From Niallia circulans NBRC 13626 (GTDB lineage Bacteria; Bacillota; Bacilli; Bacillales; Cytobacillaceae): a stretch of 64,000 bases of DNA. Under the pieces are notes generated by a model. That model had not been told where the DNA came from. It saw nothing but the letters and a program-made list of their open reading frames with translations, and ran no database searches. The position numbers and the translations under genes are program-made. Positions 28,480-36,498 of this stretch are shown here, one piece after another. How positions within the stretch are numbered: the stretch's first letter is position 1; each line of letters opens with the position of its first letter. The stretch is taken from assembly GCF_001591585.1 (NCBI RefSeq), contig NZ_BCVE01000020.1, forward strand, positions 21,232 through 85,231, in the 5' to 3' direction.

Positions 28480-29853
28480 TTATTTAACTACGTTTTCTTC
28501 GCCGACAATCCTGATTACATTGTTTGCATAATCCTCGGCAGCTTGTTTTGGTGTCTTGCTACCAGTTGCGACTGCCTCCACCATCGTTTGTATTTCTACG
28601 GAAACATTCGGATATTTGTCATTAGCAGGACGGAAATGAGCATTCTTCAAATACTCCGTTGCTTCCGAAATGAAATTTTGTTCTTTATAGGCGGGAACTT
28701 CCGCTGAATCATCACGTACTGTTAAGTTTCCTTCTGCAACAGCGCGAGCTGCCTGCTGTTCTTTCCCACCTAAAGCTTGGATAACCTTCCATGAAGCATC
28801 TGGATTTTTTGCTTTAGATGGAATTGCCCATGTCCATCCTCCAGACATAGTCGTAGTGCCAGGCTCTTGTCCATTTTGAGTCGGCATGGCCGCAAAACCA
28901 AATCGTTCCGTGACATTATCCATTGGAACTGCTCCTGTTTCTGTATAATTACCTGTATTCCAAAATCCATCTAATATAATTCCTGCTTCATCATTTGGGA
29001 ACTTTTCTTGGAATAAAACGGAACTATAGTTGCTGTTAATGGCAATAGATAGAGGCGGTCCTAATTTTTTCTGATTATATACTAGATCAATAAATTGTAA
29101 GGATTCTTCTATTCCTTTTGTATTCACATGCCATTTCTTTGTATCAGCATCAAATAACACATCGTCTGTCCCGTAGAGCAGCATTTCAAAAGTCTGCATC
29201 GATACGGATTCCCCGTTTGCTTTAGCTACTCCCATAGAAAGAGGAATAACATCCTTAGCTGAATCTTTTATTTTTTCAGCAGCTTCTATAATCTCATCCC
29301 AGTTTTTAGGCTGCCAGTCTTCCGGCAGACCAGCTTTTTTGAAAACATTTTTGTTATACCATAACCCGCGAGAATCAGATGTTCCTGGAATGGCATATAA
29401 TTTCCCATCTTCTCCAATCGAACCTGACTTTAAATTTTCTGTATAATATTGCCATTGATCCCAATCACGCACATAATCATCAAGTGGTAAGAGATAGCCT
29501 GCATTCGCATCTGAATTTAACATAAAGGAGTCTTCTGCAACCACATCAGGTGCTGTACTTTCTGATTGCATCGATAAAGCCACTTTAGAAAAATAATCCC
29601 CCTCACTAGCTGTAATCGGCGATAAAACTATTTTTATGTCTGGGTTTTCTTTTTCAAATTCTGGGATAAACGTGTTTGTTAAATATTTTTTTAATTTATC
29701 ATGCTCTCCTACATCTCTCCATGTAATTTTAATCTGGGTTTTTCCATCAACCTTCCCATCATCAGATGTTGAATTACTTTCGCTTGAACAACCAATTAAT
29801 AAAAACGGAATACATAAAAGAAGCAAAAATACTTTTTTAATCGACTTTTTCAT
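28480..29853 (-). CDS. Extracellular solute-binding lipoprotein of a CUT1 sugar importer
   Basis: 457-residue family 1 binding protein. Signal peptide with lipobox LIGC; the lipidated cysteine is residue 22, followed by a Ser/Asp-rich linker. Features of the fold include TFIPEFEKENPDIKIVLSP, APDVVAEDSFM, SDSRGLWYNKNVFKKAGLPE and TMSGGWTWAIPSKAKNP. First gene of the operon leading to two permeases and a GH38 mannosidase, hence a probable receptor for a mannose-containing saccharide (inference). Confidence 0.93.
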   Translation of the reverse strand: MKKSIKKVFLLLLCIPFLLIGCSSESNSTSDDGKVDGKTQIKITWRDVGEHDKLKKYLTNTFIPEFEKENPDIKIVLSPITASEGDYFSKVALSMQSESTAPDVVAEDSFMLNSDANAGYLLPLDDYVRDWDQWQYYTENLKSGSIGEDGKLYAIPGTSDSRGLWYNKNVFKKAGLPEDWQPKNWDEIIEAAEKIKDSAKDVIPLSMGVAKANGESVSMQTFEMLLYGTDDVLFDADTKKWHVNTKGIEESLQFIDLVYNQKKLGPPLSIAINSNYSSVLFQEKFPNDEAGIILDGFWNTGNYTETGAVPMDNVTERFGFAAMPTQNGQEPGTTTMSGGWTWAIPSKAKNPDASWKVIQALGGKEQQAARAVAEGNLTVRDDSAEVPAYKEQNFISEATEYLKNAHFRPANDKYPNVSVEIQTMVEAVATGSKTPKQAAEDYANNVIRIVGEENVVK

Positions 29854-29882
29854 TTTTTCAACCCCTTGTTTTTAATTATTCG

Positions 29883-29905
29883 TTAGTGAAATAACTGCTC
29901 ACTAA
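29883..29905. promoter_or_regulatory. 7-bp inverted repeat in the leader of the binding-protein operon
   Basis: TTAGTGA and TCACTAA separated by nine bases, lying between the promoter and the binding-protein start. A candidate site for a dedicated regulator. Confidence 0.35.
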
Positions 29906-29907
29906 AA

Positions 29908-29921
29908 TGTAAGCACTTTCA
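29908..29921. promoter_or_regulatory. cre-like CcpA operator
   Basis: TGTAAGCACTTTCA, one mismatch from the catabolite-responsive element consensus (CG at the centre read as CA), placed immediately downstream of the -10 box, where CcpA binding would repress. Confidence 0.6.
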
Positions 29922-29949
29922 ATTTAATCTTTAGACGCCTCTTTTTCAA
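29921..29949 (-). promoter_or_regulatory. Sigma-A promoter of the sugar-importer/mannosidase operon
   Basis: TTGAAA (29944-29949) and TAAATT (29921-29926) on the minus strand with a 17-base spacer. The remainder of the gap 29950-30088 shows nothing else. Confidence 0.55.
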
Positions 29950-30088
29950 TCTATAAAATAAAGGAAAGTCAGTATTTTTCTTAGATAATTGAAAAAATGA
30001 AGATTATAACAAAAAATATAGATTGGCGGAAACGATATTTATCTGCCATCTCTTAAAAATGTTTGTTTAGAAATTTTAAAAAAACCTT

Positions 30089-30146
30089 AAAAAAGAAGCC
30101 TAGTTAAATGACTGCCTTACCATTCGTGCGTGTCATTTAACTAGAC
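30089..30146 (-). terminator. Terminator after rarA
   Basis: Perfect 13-bp arms CTAGTTAAATGAC / GTCATTTAACTAG (30100-30112 and 30132-30144) followed on the minus strand by TTCTTTTTTAA. Confidence 0.88.
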
Positions 30147-30166
30147 TCCATTATATAAGTCTATGC

Positions 30167-31450
30167 TTATTTATTTTTTTTAAATCCTTTAAGCTTATCA
30201 TATATTGCCCCCAGCTTCTTCTCCTCACCAGCTTCAGTTGGATGATAATACTGAGTTCCTTTAAGTTTTTCCGGGAAATATTCTTGATCAACCCATCCAC
30301 CAAACGTTCCAATTGGATAGTCATGCGGATAAATATACCCAACATGTCCTAACTTCTTGCTTCCTTCATAATGACCATCCCTTAAATGCATAGGGATATC
30401 CCCGACTCTGCCATTGCGGACATCTGCTATGGCGGCATCTAATGCTTTATAGGCTGCGTTCGATTTAGAGGATAAACACATTTCCACTACCGCTACAGAT
30501 AAAGGAATTCGCGCTTCTGGTAAACCAAGTCGCTCACTCGCCGTCACTGCTGCTAAAACATTATTGCCGACAGATGTATTGGCAAGGCCAACATCTTCAT
30601 AGGCAATGACTAACAATCTCCTATTTACGGCAACTAAATCTCCTGTTTCTAATAAATGAGCGAGATAATATAAGGCGGCATCTACATCACTACCTCGGAT
30701 ACTTTTCTGCAGACTAGATAATAAATTATAGAAATGCGAGCCTTTTTTATCCCCAAAAACACCGACCTTTTCAATCATTTGGTCAATGGTATCATCCTTG
30801 ATAATAAAAACGTCGTCCTCTTTATCAGATGAATAGACAATAGACTCTAGAAGAGTTAATGATTTTCTTGCATCTCCATTAGTGCCTTTTGCAATTTTTG
30901 CAATTTGTTCCTTTGAAATTTGAATGGACAGATTCGCAAGCCCTTTTTCATCTTGTAATGCTCGATGCAATAATTCTTCAATATCATCATCCGTTAATCT
31001 TTTTAACTGCTTGATTTGTCCACATCTACTGCGAATCGCAGGATTTACATCATGGTAGGGATTTTCCGTCGTAGCACCTATTAAAACAATATCCCCTCTC
31101 TCCACATGAGGAAGTAAATAATCCTGCTGCGCTTTATTAAAACGATGAATTTCATCTAAAAAAAGAATGACTTTCCCTGTCAATCTTGCTTCATCCACTA
31201 CCGCTTCCACATCCTTCTTTCCTGATGTAGTCGCATTTAGTGCAATAAAAGGTAATTTTGTTGTACCAGCAATAGCAAAGGCAATCGAGGTTTTCCCAAT
31301 GCCAGGCTCTCCATACAATAACATCGATGGAACATGACCATTTTTAATCATTTTATATAAACTGGTTGTTTTTCCGATAATATCCTTTTGCCCGACTACT
31401 TCATCAAGATTCGTCGGGCGCATTCGATAAGCAAGTGGTTCCCCGTTCAT
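30167..31450 (-). CDS. rarA: Replication-associated recombination AAA+ ATPase RarA (MgsA, YrvN)
   Basis: 427-residue clamp-loader-like AAA+ ATPase acting at stalled replication forks. MRPTNLDEVVGQKDIIG opens the AAA domain; Walker A GEPGIGKTS at about 46; Walker B ILFLDEIHRFNKAQQD; sensor 1 IGATTENP; C-terminal tetramerisation domain with QKSIRGSDVDAALYYLAHLL and YPHDYPIGTFGGWVDQEY. In B. subtilis it lies beside cymR; here about 13.5 kb of accessory genes separate them. Confidence 0.96.
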   Translation of the reverse strand: MNGEPLAYRMRPTNLDEVVGQKDIIGKTTSLYKMIKNGHVPSMLLYGEPGIGKTSIAFAIAGTTKLPFIALNATTSGKKDVEAVVDEARLTGKVILFLDEIHRFNKAQQDYLLPHVERGDIVLIGATTENPYHDVNPAIRSRCGQIKQLKRLTDDDIEELLHRALQDEKGLANLSIQISKEQIAKIAKGTNGDARKSLTLLESIVYSSDKEDDVFIIKDDTIDQMIEKVGVFGDKKGSHFYNLLSSLQKSIRGSDVDAALYYLAHLLETGDLVAVNRRLLVIAYEDVGLANTSVGNNVLAAVTASERLGLPEARIPLSVAVVEMCLSSKSNAAYKALDAAIADVRNGRVGDIPMHLRDGHYEGSKKLGHVGYIYPHDYPIGTFGGWVDQEYFPEKLKGTQYYHPTEAGEEKKLGAIYDKLKGFKKNK

Positions 31451-31547
31451 TTATACACCTTCTTGTTTAACTTCTTACATCCATTATAACGTAAAGATAG
31501 GAAAGAAGAAAAATAGAATGAAGTCCATAAAAGACCTCATTCTATGA

Positions 31548-32498
31548 TTACGCCGCAACATCTCTCTTCCTAAACACCCAAAAAGCTAAGCCGATGAATA
31601 CGACAAAATAAATAACGAGCATAGTAATCGAGAAAGACAAAGTCATGCCGCTCACTAAAGGAGTTCCTTCCAAATATTGCGTTAAATCAGTGTTGGCAAA
31701 TAATAAATATTTCGCCCAATCAAACCAGTTCGCTAATAATAAAGTGACTGTATTACCCATAAACATTAAGAAAATCGATATCCCAATTGCGAGTGAACTA
31801 TTCCGAAAAACGGAAGAAATCATAAATGCCATTGTAGTGAGCATAAATAAACTGATCGAATTTAATCCATAATAGCTTATTAAATGCATGAGAATGCTTT
31901 GTTCCTTCACTACCCCATTGGAATAAAATAAATATGGATACACTTCTTTCGGCAGTCCAAACAGAATGGCACCTAATATAAAAGAAAAGGCAAAGATGAT
32001 AAAAATAGTTAAAAACCCGAAAAGTAATACCGTTAAATATTTTGATAATAGAATCTTTATTCTGCTTAATGGACGAATAAGGAGAAGTTTTATCGTTCCC
32101 CAATTAAACTCGTTTGCTACGATTCCAGCTGCAATAATAATTGTAAATAAGCCTGCAAGACTAAGAAGTTGGATACTATCAGCAACAAAATCCCATGCAG
32201 AGTATTCTACATTTGTACTAAAATTATGTGTAATTCTATACTCGTTTATAGCTATTTCTTTTGTATAATAATTCCTTGTTTCTTCAGGAAGGTGTTCATC
32301 TTCCAGCTGTTCATTATAGCGCTTATTTTCTAATTCAAGTCCATGTTTCCAGTTCTCATTATCAGGGACAGAAAATCCACTTGATTGATATTTATTAAAA
32401 GCACCAAGCAATAAAACAGCAATTAATAAGAGCACGATCATTACTAATGTTGCTGGACGTTTCCATATCTTCATCCATTCATTTCTTATTAGCTGCAT
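31548..32498 (-). CDS. ABC-2 type transporter permease
   Basis: 316 residues with six predicted membrane segments, the first at RPATLVMIVLLLIAVLLLGAF, then a large extracytoplasmic loop (residues about 40-100) and FTIIIAAGIVANEFNWGTIKLLLIRPLSR, a typical ABC-2/BcrB-like cytoplasmic motif. Its start overlaps the stop of the ATPase gene by one base, so it is the partner of that ATPase. Last gene of the GntR-regulated operon. Related systems export peptides or antibiotics such as bacitracin; the substrate here is unknown. Confidence 0.86.
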   Translation of the reverse strand: MQLIRNEWMKIWKRPATLVMIVLLLIAVLLLGAFNKYQSSGFSVPDNENWKHGLELENKRYNEQLEDEHLPEETRNYYTKEIAINEYRITHNFSTNVEYSAWDFVADSIQLLSLAGLFTIIIAAGIVANEFNWGTIKLLLIRPLSRIKILLSKYLTVLLFGFLTIFIIFAFSFILGAILFGLPKEVYPYLFYSNGVVKEQSILMHLISYYGLNSISLFMLTTMAFMISSVFRNSSLAIGISIFLMFMGNTVTLLLANWFDWAKYLLFANTDLTQYLEGTPLVSGMTLSFSITMLVIYFVVFIGLAFWVFRKRDVAA

Positions 32499-33415
32499 TA
32501 ATTCAGATCCTCCCTGTGGTTAGTCAATTCTAAAAATCGATCTTCTAATGTTTTCGATACTTCTTTTATGCCAAAAATCTGAACGTCCTGTAAAGCAAGT
32601 GCTTTTATTATTCCAGGTATTTGTTCTTTTGTTACCGTAATATGAATTCCCTGCTCTTTTGGCATAACTTGCACTTCCGGCATCATTCCATGTATATGAC
32701 TTATGGCTTTATCAACAGGATGAAGCTCCATTTCAAATACTTGCTCTACTGCTACAAAGTCCTTTACTAACTGGACATCGACCAGTTTACCTTCTTGAAT
32801 AATGCCGATGCGATCACACATCATTTCCATCTCTGATAACAAGTGACTAGAAACAATAACTGCCATGTTTCTCTCTCTAGCTAGCATTCTTAAATGGTCT
32901 CTTATCTCTCTTATCCCTGCAGGATCTAATCCATTCGTTGGCTCATCTAAGATTAATACTTTAGGATCATGCAAAAGGCTTTGCGCAAGGCCTAAACGTT
33001 GTCGCATTCCAAGTGAATAAGTGCGAACTTTATCATGAATTCGATCTTTTAAACCAACTAATTCAACTGTCTCCATTATTTTTTGCTTTGATATACCTTT
33101 CACCATTCGAGCATAGTGCAGAAGATTTTCATACCCACTCAAAAATTTGTACATTTCCGGGTTCTCTACAATGGCTCCAACATGCTGGATTGCTTTCTCA
33201 AACTGATCGCGAACACTCTCCTTGCAAATTATGATATCCCCATCACTCATATTAATGAGACCAACAATCATCCGGATCGTTGTTGTTTTCCCTGCACCAT
33301 TTGGACCAAGAAAACCAAATACTTCTCCTGCTTCTACTTGGAAACTCAACGAATCAATTATTTTTCTTCCTTTGATTATTTTTGAGACATTTTTTAATTC
33401 CACTACGGATGTCAC
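32498..33415 (-). CDS. ABC transporter ATP-binding protein (BcrA-like)
   Basis: 305-residue ATPase. Walker A GPNGAGKTT, Q-loop VGAIVENPEMYKFLSG, signature YSLGMRQRLGLAQSLL, Walker B KVLILDEPTNGLDPAG, H-loop VIVSSHLLSEME, then an accessory C-terminal domain of about 90 residues as in bacitracin-resistance type ATPases. GTG start at 33415; a second GTG four codons later is possible. Follows the YtrB-like ATPase by 17 bases and overlaps its permease partner. Confidence 0.9.
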   Translation of the reverse strand: MTSVVELKNVSKIIKGRKIIDSLSFQVEAGEVFGFLGPNGAGKTTTIRMIVGLINMSDGDIIICKESVRDQFEKAIQHVGAIVENPEMYKFLSGYENLLHYARMVKGISKQKIMETVELVGLKDRIHDKVRTYSLGMRQRLGLAQSLLHDPKVLILDEPTNGLDPAGIREIRDHLRMLARERNMAVIVSSHLLSEMEMMCDRIGIIQEGKLVDVQLVKDFVAVEQVFEMELHPVDKAISHIHGMMPEVQVMPKEQGIHITVTKEQIPGIIKALALQDVQIFGIKEVSKTLEDRFLELTNHREDLN

Positions 33416-33432
33416 TATTTTTTACCAGCCTT

Positions 33433-34125
33433 TCATTTGTTTATATTTGCCTTCATCCACTCGATAATGGATTGACCTTTTTCTTCCCTTAAATCCTCTA
33501 CTGAAAGATTGGCGATTACATTCCCATTATTTAAAACAACTATATTATCTAAAATGGATTCAACCTCTACTATCTCATGTGTTGCTATCACAACGGTCTG
33601 TTTTTCAAAATCAATATAGTTTAATAATCCTTTAACGATTGATTCCCGCACCAGTGGATCTAAACCTGAAAAAGGTTCATCGAGTAATAAAATTGGCGCT
33701 GACCGAGCTAAACAAAGAACAAGCTTCAGTCTTCCTCTGTTTCCCTTCGAAAGATTCTTTATTTTTTTATGTTGCTCTAACTGCATAAATTCTAGTAATT
33801 CTTGCGCTTTGCCAAGCTGAAAATCATGAAACTGCGAGGCTGTAAATCGTATCATTTCTTGAATAGTAAAAGATTCATAAAAACGGTCTAGCTCCGTTAA
33901 ATATGAAACATCCTCTGCAATTCTACGCGTAGCATTTTTTCCATTGACTAACACCTTGCCATTAGTCGGCTGGACAAGACCAGCAATCATTTTCAACGTG
34001 GTTGATTTTCCACTTCCATTTGTACCAAGAAGACCATAAATTTTTCCCTCTTCTAAGGTTAAATTTACATTTTCCACTGCATACTCTCTACCATATCTTT
34101 TGGTTACATTGCGAAATTGTATCAT
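33433..34125 (-). CDS. ABC transporter ATP-binding protein (YtrB-like)
   Basis: 230-residue ATPase with Walker A GTNGSGKST, signature NLSKGNRGRLKLVLCLA, Walker B ILLLDEPFSGLDPLVRE and H-loop IATHEIVEVE. The signature is divergent (LSKGNRGR), as in YtrB-type proteins controlled by YtrA regulators. The ATG follows the GntR stop codon directly with no intervening base. A second ATPase follows, so the operon may encode two transporters or one heterodimeric system. Confidence 0.9.
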   Translation of the reverse strand: MIQFRNVTKRYGREYAVENVNLTLEEGKIYGLLGTNGSGKSTTLKMIAGLVQPTNGKVLVNGKNATRRIAEDVSYLTELDRFYESFTIQEMIRFTASQFHDFQLGKAQELLEFMQLEQHKKIKNLSKGNRGRLKLVLCLARSAPILLLDEPFSGLDPLVRESIVKGLLNYIDFEKQTVVIATHEIVEVESILDNIVVLNNGNVIANLSVEDLREEKGQSIIEWMKANINK

Positions 34126-34503
34126 TTACTTTTCACCCTTCTTCTCTTGAAGATAGATTTCTAATAACTGAACCATTTCTTCTTTTTTGATTCCTAGCTC
34201 TTGCATATTACGAATAAACTGTTCCAGTAAATCATGTTGAAGCTTTGTTCTTAGCTCCTCTATAATATCTTCTGATTCGGTTATAAATGTACCCTGACCT
34301 CTTCTCGTTTCCACAATCTTCATCCTTTCCAATTCACCGTACGTCCGTTGAATCGTATTTGGATTTACTCCAGATGCAATAGCCATTTCTCGAACAGATG
34401 GCAACTTATCTCCTGGCATCCGTTCATAGCGTGCAATTTGCTGTGTAATTTTTTCTACGATCTGCATGTAAATTGGTCTGGATGATTCAAATTCATCTGC
34501 CAT
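34126..34503 (-). CDS. GntR-family repressor, YtrA subfamily
   Basis: 125 residues: an N-terminal winged helix (PIYMQIVEKITQQIARYERM; recognition region SGVNPNTIQRTYGELERMKI) and a short C-terminal helical dimerisation segment of about 40 residues, the mark of YtrA regulators. It sits inside the ABC operon, whose promoter overlaps a perfect 11-bp inverted repeat at 35287-35320, so autoregulation is likely. In B. subtilis, YtrA is released by cell-wall antibiotics; the inducer here is unknown. Confidence 0.92.
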   Translation of the reverse strand: MADEFESSRPIYMQIVEKITQQIARYERMPGDKLPSVREMAIASGVNPNTIQRTYGELERMKIVETRRGQGTFITESEDIIEELRTKLQHDLLEQFIRNMQELGIKKEEMVQLLEIYLQEKKGEK

Positions 34504-34509
34504 GGTAAT

Positions 34510-35271
34510 CTACACCTCCACTTTCTTTTCCAATAACCAAGAAGCTATTAGAAATAAGCAGAAGAGTGTTAGAATATATCCGCATAATGAAAAAATAGAT
34601 ATCTCTGTTGTTTCTATAGAAGCCTTAAAAAAATCCCGACGTGCTTCAAAAGCAAGTGTATTGTCTACAGAAATAACTGATTTCCTTTTAAGAGCATCAA
34701 TAACCGGGATTCTATTAAACCAGTAGACAGCAATATTCCAAATATTCCAAAGAAGGATTAAAACGACCCAGCGTATTTTATTCAACCATACGATTTTTTT
34801 CATGCTGTGATAAAGTGTCCATGAGAAAAAGACCCAGCTGCTGAGGTATATGGATATTCCTAATAGGATTAAACACATAAAAAATAAATTTGTTTGATTG
34901 AAAGCTAGTTTCAATTCTCCAACATACATACTAATCACTGCCACACTAAACATTAAAAACAATGATATTATCGAATACAGGATTCCTGTAATCCATTTTG
35001 ATAAAAGAAGTTTTATGCTGCTGTTTGGATTATGAAGCCATAATTGTGTTTTCCCTTCTATATTCAAAGAAGTTAATAAAAAAGATGGAAGATAAAACAC
35101 ATGCGCAAAACAGAAAGTGATGGCAAAAATTGCGACCAACATAATTGTTTTGTAATAACTAGATAGTACAATAGACGTTATCAATCCCAAACTGACAATA
35201 ATAATACTCGTGTACAGAAAAGGAAGACCAAGCTTTAAATCTTTTTTTAATAGCCCATTAAACGAATTCAC
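34510..35271 (-). CDS. ABC-2 type membrane protein, first gene of GntR-controlled operon
   Basis: 253 residues with six hydrophobic segments (FLYTSIIIVSLGLITSIVL; TIMLVAIFAITFCFAHVFYL; IISLFLMFSVAVISMY; FMCLILLGISIYLSSWVFF; WVVLILLWNIWNIAVYW; LCGYILTLFCLFLIASWLL). Probably the permease for the YtrB-like ATPase. GTG start at 35271, five bases after GAGGTGG. Six bases separate it from the regulator gene. Family membership is inferred from topology and context. Confidence 0.8.
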   Translation of the reverse strand: MNSFNGLLKKDLKLGLPFLYTSIIIVSLGLITSIVLSSYYKTIMLVAIFAITFCFAHVFYLPSFLLTSLNIEGKTQLWLHNPNSSIKLLLSKWITGILYSIISLFLMFSVAVISMYVGELKLAFNQTNLFFMCLILLGISIYLSSWVFFSWTLYHSMKKIVWLNKIRWVVLILLWNIWNIAVYWFNRIPVIDALKRKSVISVDNTLAFEARRDFFKASIETTEISIFSLCGYILTLFCLFLIASWLLEKKVEV

Positions 35272-35286
35272 TTAAACCACCTCATT

Positions 35287-35320
35287 GTATTAGTGTATTA
35301 TCTACATAGTACACTAATAC
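35287..35320. promoter_or_regulatory. Probable YtrA/GntR operator
   Basis: GTATTAGTGTA (35287-35297) and TACACTAATAC (35310-35320) form a perfect 11-bp inverted repeat with a 12-base centre, overlapping the -10 box and start point of the operon promoter. Confidence 0.75.
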
Positions 35321-35335
35321 TCCGATACTAGTCAA
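35306..35335 (-). promoter_or_regulatory. Sigma-A promoter of the GntR/ABC operon
   Basis: TTGACT (35330-35335) and TACTAT (35306-35311) on the minus strand, 18-base spacer, overlapped by the operator. Confidence 0.65.
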
Positions 35336-35392
35336 TAGGCTTCGGCTCTTTTTCTCACCATTTAGATGAACGAAAAGTCACCATAATCTCCA

Positions 35393-35456
35393 TGTAAAAA
35401 ACCAAAACAATTATACGTAGCTTTTCATAGCATTTTCGTATAATTGTTTTGGTTTA
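35393..35456 (-). terminator. Terminator after tcdA (hairpin of element copy B)
   Basis: Perfect 17-bp arms and a minus-strand T-run (GGTTTTTTAC). It lies about 70 bases after the tcdA stop. Confidence 0.75.
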
Positions 35457-35497
35457 AAGGAAGCTAGACACTTATGTTCCAATCTCTTTTCAATCAA
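35393..35497. repeat. Interspersed element, short copy B
   Basis: Hairpin with arms ACCAAAACAATTATACG / CGTATAATTGTTTTGGT (35401-35417 and 35437-35453), then the element's end segment CTTATGTTCCAATCTCTTTT. It matches the right half of copies A and C and lies just past the tcdA stop codon. Confidence 0.6.
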
Positions 35498-35523
35498 GAA
35501 ACATTTACCGCCATTTTATGGTA

Positions 35524-36291
35524 TTATTTCTCATCTTTTACACGTGTGATTTTTATCTCTTTTAGCAACTCTTTTACGACATGGCTAGCCATTATTAACC
35601 CAGCCACTGAAGGAACAAACGCATTAGAAGAAGGAGGCATTTTCGCCTTTCGAATTGGCGCATTATCTTTTCCGACCACTTTACGAACATCTTCACGAAT
35701 TACAATGGGACTTTCATCTGAAAATACGACGTTAATCCCTTTTCTAATTCCTTCTTTACGAAGTCTTGTACGAATAACTTTTGCAATTGGATCTGTGTGT
35801 GTTTTACTAATATCTGCAATTTGGAAACGAGTAGGATCCATTTTATTTGCAGCGCCCATGCTTGAAATGATTGGAATATTTCGGTTTAAACACTCTTTCA
35901 TTAAGTGAATTTTATAAGCAATCGTATCAGATGCATCTATGACAAAATCTAAGCCATAAGCAAAAATTTCTTCATACGTTTCTTCGGTATAGAACATTTT
36001 CAATGCAATTACTTCACAGTCTGGATTAATATCTGCAATACGTTCTTTCATAATATCTACTTTAGGACGGCCAACTGTAGATAATAATGCAATTACCTGT
36101 CTATTGACATTCGTAATATCCACATCATCCTTATCAATTAAGATTAATTTTCCTACGCCTGAACGAGCTAACGCTTCTGCAGCAAAGGAACCAACGCCTC
36201 CGATTCCTAGAACAGCAACCGTACTGTTTTTCATTGTCTCTAGCCCTTCTTTGCCAATGGCTAGCTCATTTCTCGAAAATTGATGCAACAT
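35524..36291 (-). CDS. tcdA: tRNA threonylcarbamoyladenosine dehydratase TcdA (YrvM)
   Basis: 255-residue E1-like enzyme that cyclises t6A37 of tRNA to ct6A in an ATP-dependent reaction. N-terminal nucleotide-binding motif VLGIGGVGSFAAEALARSGV (about 30-49), then LIDKDDVDITNVNRQ, DFVIDASDTI and the Zn-poor C-terminal region with GGAANKMDPTRFQIADISKT-like sequence. The ATG follows GGAGTTGAAAACAG. Located between aspS and rarA as in B. subtilis, except for the ABC operon insertion. Confidence 0.94.
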   Translation of the reverse strand: MLHQFSRNELAIGKEGLETMKNSTVAVLGIGGVGSFAAEALARSGVGKLILIDKDDVDITNVNRQVIALLSTVGRPKVDIMKERIADINPDCEVIALKMFYTEETYEEIFAYGLDFVIDASDTIAYKIHLMKECLNRNIPIISSMGAANKMDPTRFQIADISKTHTDPIAKVIRTRLRKEGIRKGINVVFSDESPIVIREDVRKVVGKDNAPIRKAKMPPSSNAFVPSVAGLIMASHVVKELLKEIKITRVKDEK

Positions 36292-36498
36292 CTGTTTTCA
36301 ACTCCATTTAATTTTTCCTACCAGCTAATTATGTTTACATATTCCCTTATCAGGAATTCTCATTCTGAAAGAATAAAATTATTACTTAAGAAATATAACA
36401 TAAATTTTTATCAGCTACCACTACCCTTTCCTTGTTTCCCGATAAGAATTAAGTTTTTTCTATTGAATGATAGGTATAAATTTTGCAAGTACTAAAAG

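Noticed and set aside
35474..35908. Plus-strand open frame of 144 codons opposite tcdA
   Set aside because: It is antisense to a clearly conserved gene, has no ribosome site and no recognisable family; other long opposite-strand frames in alaS, relA, recJ, secDF and ruvA are alike.
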